DNA of 15,099 bases from Mailhella sp. (GTDB lineage Bacteria > Desulfobacterota > Desulfovibrionia > Desulfovibrionales > Desulfovibrionaceae): contig JAFWYI010000240.1 of the NCBI GenBank assembly GCA_017522745.1, forward strand, positions 1-15,099, written 5' to 3'. The position numbers and the translations under genes are program-made. Under the pieces are notes generated by a model. The model worked only from the letters and a program-made list of their open reading frames with translations, made no database searches and was not told the DNA's origin. Positions 14,309 through 15,099 of this stretch are shown here, piece after piece. How positions within the stretch are numbered: position 1 is the stretch's first letter; the number at the start of each line of letters is the position of its first letter.

Positions 14309-14337
14309 TGGACGATTGCCGGCAAAAAGGCTATGGT
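14309..14337 (+). promoter_or_regulatory. Possible promoter of the MBL-fold hydrolase
   Basis: TGGACG (14309-14314), 17 bp, TATGGT (14332-14337), four of six matches each. The start would be near 14344, about 24 nt before ATG 14368. The -10 box is the same hexamer as at the metallophosphoesterase promoter. Co-transcription with the AraC gene is the alternative. Confidence 0.4.
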
Positions 14338-14367
14338 GAGCAAAACCTAGGATCACGAGGATACGCC

Positions 14368-14982
14368 ATGCCTGTCATCACGTTGCCCTTCGGCCCGCTG
14401 GAAGCCAACTGCCACATCGTCCACAACGGCAAGGACGCCGTGGTATTCGACCCTTCCGACGAGACCGCCTTCCTGCTCAAGACCCTTTCGGACAACGGCC
14501 TTACCCTGCGCGCCGTGGTGCTTACCCATCTGCACGCCGATCACTGCCTCGGCTGTGCCGACATTGCTGAAGCCACAGGCCTGCCTATTTTCGTGGGCAA
14601 GGAAGACTGGGACGAACGCTCCATGTTCCTGTGCAAAGGCATGTGCTTCGGCATGCGTATGAAGCCTTTCGAAGCTGAGATCCTTGCCCCCGGCGAAGTG
14701 ACGTGGGGCTCGCTGCATTGCCACGTCATCCATACTCCCGGACACTCCCCGGGCAGCCTGTGCTGTTATTTCGATGAGCTGGGCGTCATCATCACGGGCG
14801 ACCTGCTCTTCTACCGCTCCGTCGGTCGCTCCGATCTTCCCTTCGGAGACGGTCCCACCCTCGTCCGCTCCCTGCGTGAGAAGATCTACACGCTGCCCGG
14901 CAACGTGGAAGTCTATCCCGGTCATGGTCCGGAGACCAGCATCGGCTACGAGGCCATACACAACCATTTCTGCCGCGCATAA
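14368..14982 (+). CDS. MBL-fold metallo-hydrolase, glyoxalase II-like
   Basis: 204 residues. ATG 14368 is favoured over an in-frame ATG 60 bp upstream, because GAGG (14357-14360) lies 7 nt before it and the homologous start MPVITLPFGPLEANCH matches the family (first strand, then 'NCH/NCY'). The two-metal site is complete: THLHADH (His54, His56, Asp58, His59), HTPGHSPGS (His126), TGDLLF (Asp145) and YPGHGPET (His186). Proteins of this length and pattern are the YcbL-type hydrolases, which act on thioesters such as S-lactoylglutathione or have unknown substrates. They lack the C-terminal glutathione-binding domain of classical glyoxalase II, as here. A rho-independent terminator follows at once. 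Confidence 0.92.
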   Translation: MPVITLPFGPLEANCHIVHNGKDAVVFDPSDETAFLLKTLSDNGLTLRAVVLTHLHADHCLGCADIAEATGLPIFVGKEDWDERSMFLCKGMCFGMRMKPFEAEILAPGEVTWGSLHCHVIHTPGHSPGSLCCYFDELGVIITGDLLFYRSVGRSDLPFGDGPTLVRSLREKIYTLPGNVEVYPGHGPETSIGYEAIHNHFCRA

Positions 14983-14989
14983 ACGGTTC

Positions 14990-15019
14990 AAGGCTCCCGT
15001 TTTTTCGAGAGCCTTTTTT
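14990..15019 (+). terminator. Intrinsic terminator after the MBL-fold gene
   Basis: AAGGCTC (14990-14996) pairs with GAGCCTT (15009-15015) around a T-rich loop in which CG/CG can extend the stem. The T-tract runs 15014-15019. It is 7 nt after the hydrolase stop and only 14 nt before the next start codon. Confidence 0.85.
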
Positions 15020-15033
15020 ATGTTGGAGGAATC

Positions 15034-15099
15034 ATGACCACGGCACCGATACTCATCGCCTCATGCAGTCCCCGCAAGGGCGGCAACAGTGATATGGCA
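15034..15099 (+). CDS. Flavodoxin-fold / NADPH-dependent FMN reductase-like protein, 3' end outside the window
   Basis: Only 22 codons are visible. ATG 15034 follows a strong GGAGGA (15025-15030) by 3 nt. The start shows a hydrophobic first strand (PILIAS) and then the phosphate-binding loop CSPRKGGNSD, which corresponds to the GSPRxxGN loop of flavodoxin-like FMN reductases and iron-sulfur flavoproteins; Cys replaces the usual Gly. The gene begins 14 nt after a terminator T-tract, so it depends on read-through or on a promoter not seen here. The family is likely, the exact product is not known. Confidence 0.7.
   Translation, partial: MTTAPILIASCSPRKGGNSDMA

Noticed and set aside
13261..14343. 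A 360-codon minus-strand frame opposite the AraC-family gene
   Set aside because: No motif and no ribosome site; the plus-strand gene has both helix-turn-helix units and a promoter.
1..15099. Mobile elements, CRISPR arrays, toxin-antitoxin pairs or defence islands
   Set aside because: No transposase, integrase, regular spaced repeats or small toxin-like gene pairs were seen. The genes are ordinary chromosomal functions in compact units.

Overview
The window is about 15.1 kb of GC-rich, densely packed bacterial chromosome. The outer-membrane FadL-type porin, the lipoprotein and the RNase E/G with a long N-terminal tail indicate a Gram-negative host. The overall protein style suggests a Desulfovibrionaceae-type organism (Desulfovibrio/Bilophila/Mailhella group). 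That placement is an impression from protein sequences, not a database result. No insertion sequence, prophage, CRISPR array, tRNA or rRNA gene was seen, and the content is mostly housekeeping and transport.

Layout from left to right. (1) 1-859: 3' part of D-alanine-D-alanine ligase. (2) 884-2706: a sodium:solute symporter gene preceded by a promoter, a 26-codon leader ORF with a Tyr-Tyr-Tyr-Leu-Tyr-Tyr run, mutually exclusive RNA pairings and an intrinsic terminator. This has the layout of a tyrosine-sensing transcription attenuator and is the most interesting element here. (3) 2805-7311, minus strand: metallophosphoesterase, then an RNase E/G with a 550-residue N-terminal scaffold, then (past a terminator) an unrecognised lipoprotein. 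(4) 7444-8798, plus strand: 5-formyltetrahydrofolate cyclo-ligase overlapping a PgeF/YfiH-type gene. Its promoter lies back to back with the metallophosphoesterase promoter and the two share one -35 palindrome. (5) 8960-10279: FadL-family outer-membrane channel with a strong UUCG terminator. (6) 10402-12076: a RibD-C/dihydrofolate-reductase-like enzyme coupled to a LysO-type lysine exporter. (7) 12160-12957, minus strand: a TauE/SafE (TSUP) anion permease. (8) 12958-13362: a 405-bp divergent regulatory region. (9) 13363-14304: AraC-family regulator. (10) 14368-14982: glyoxalase II-like MBL-fold hydrolase. (11) 15034 to the window end: start of a flavodoxin/FMN-reductase-like gene.

No single pathway links these genes. 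Common themes are transport (symporter, FadL channel, LysO exporter, TSUP permease), RNA turnover and cell-wall housekeeping. Regulation is unusually readable: one attenuator, four fairly convincing promoters plus three weaker candidates, two bidirectional terminators between convergent genes, and two genes that begin only about a dozen bases after a terminator.
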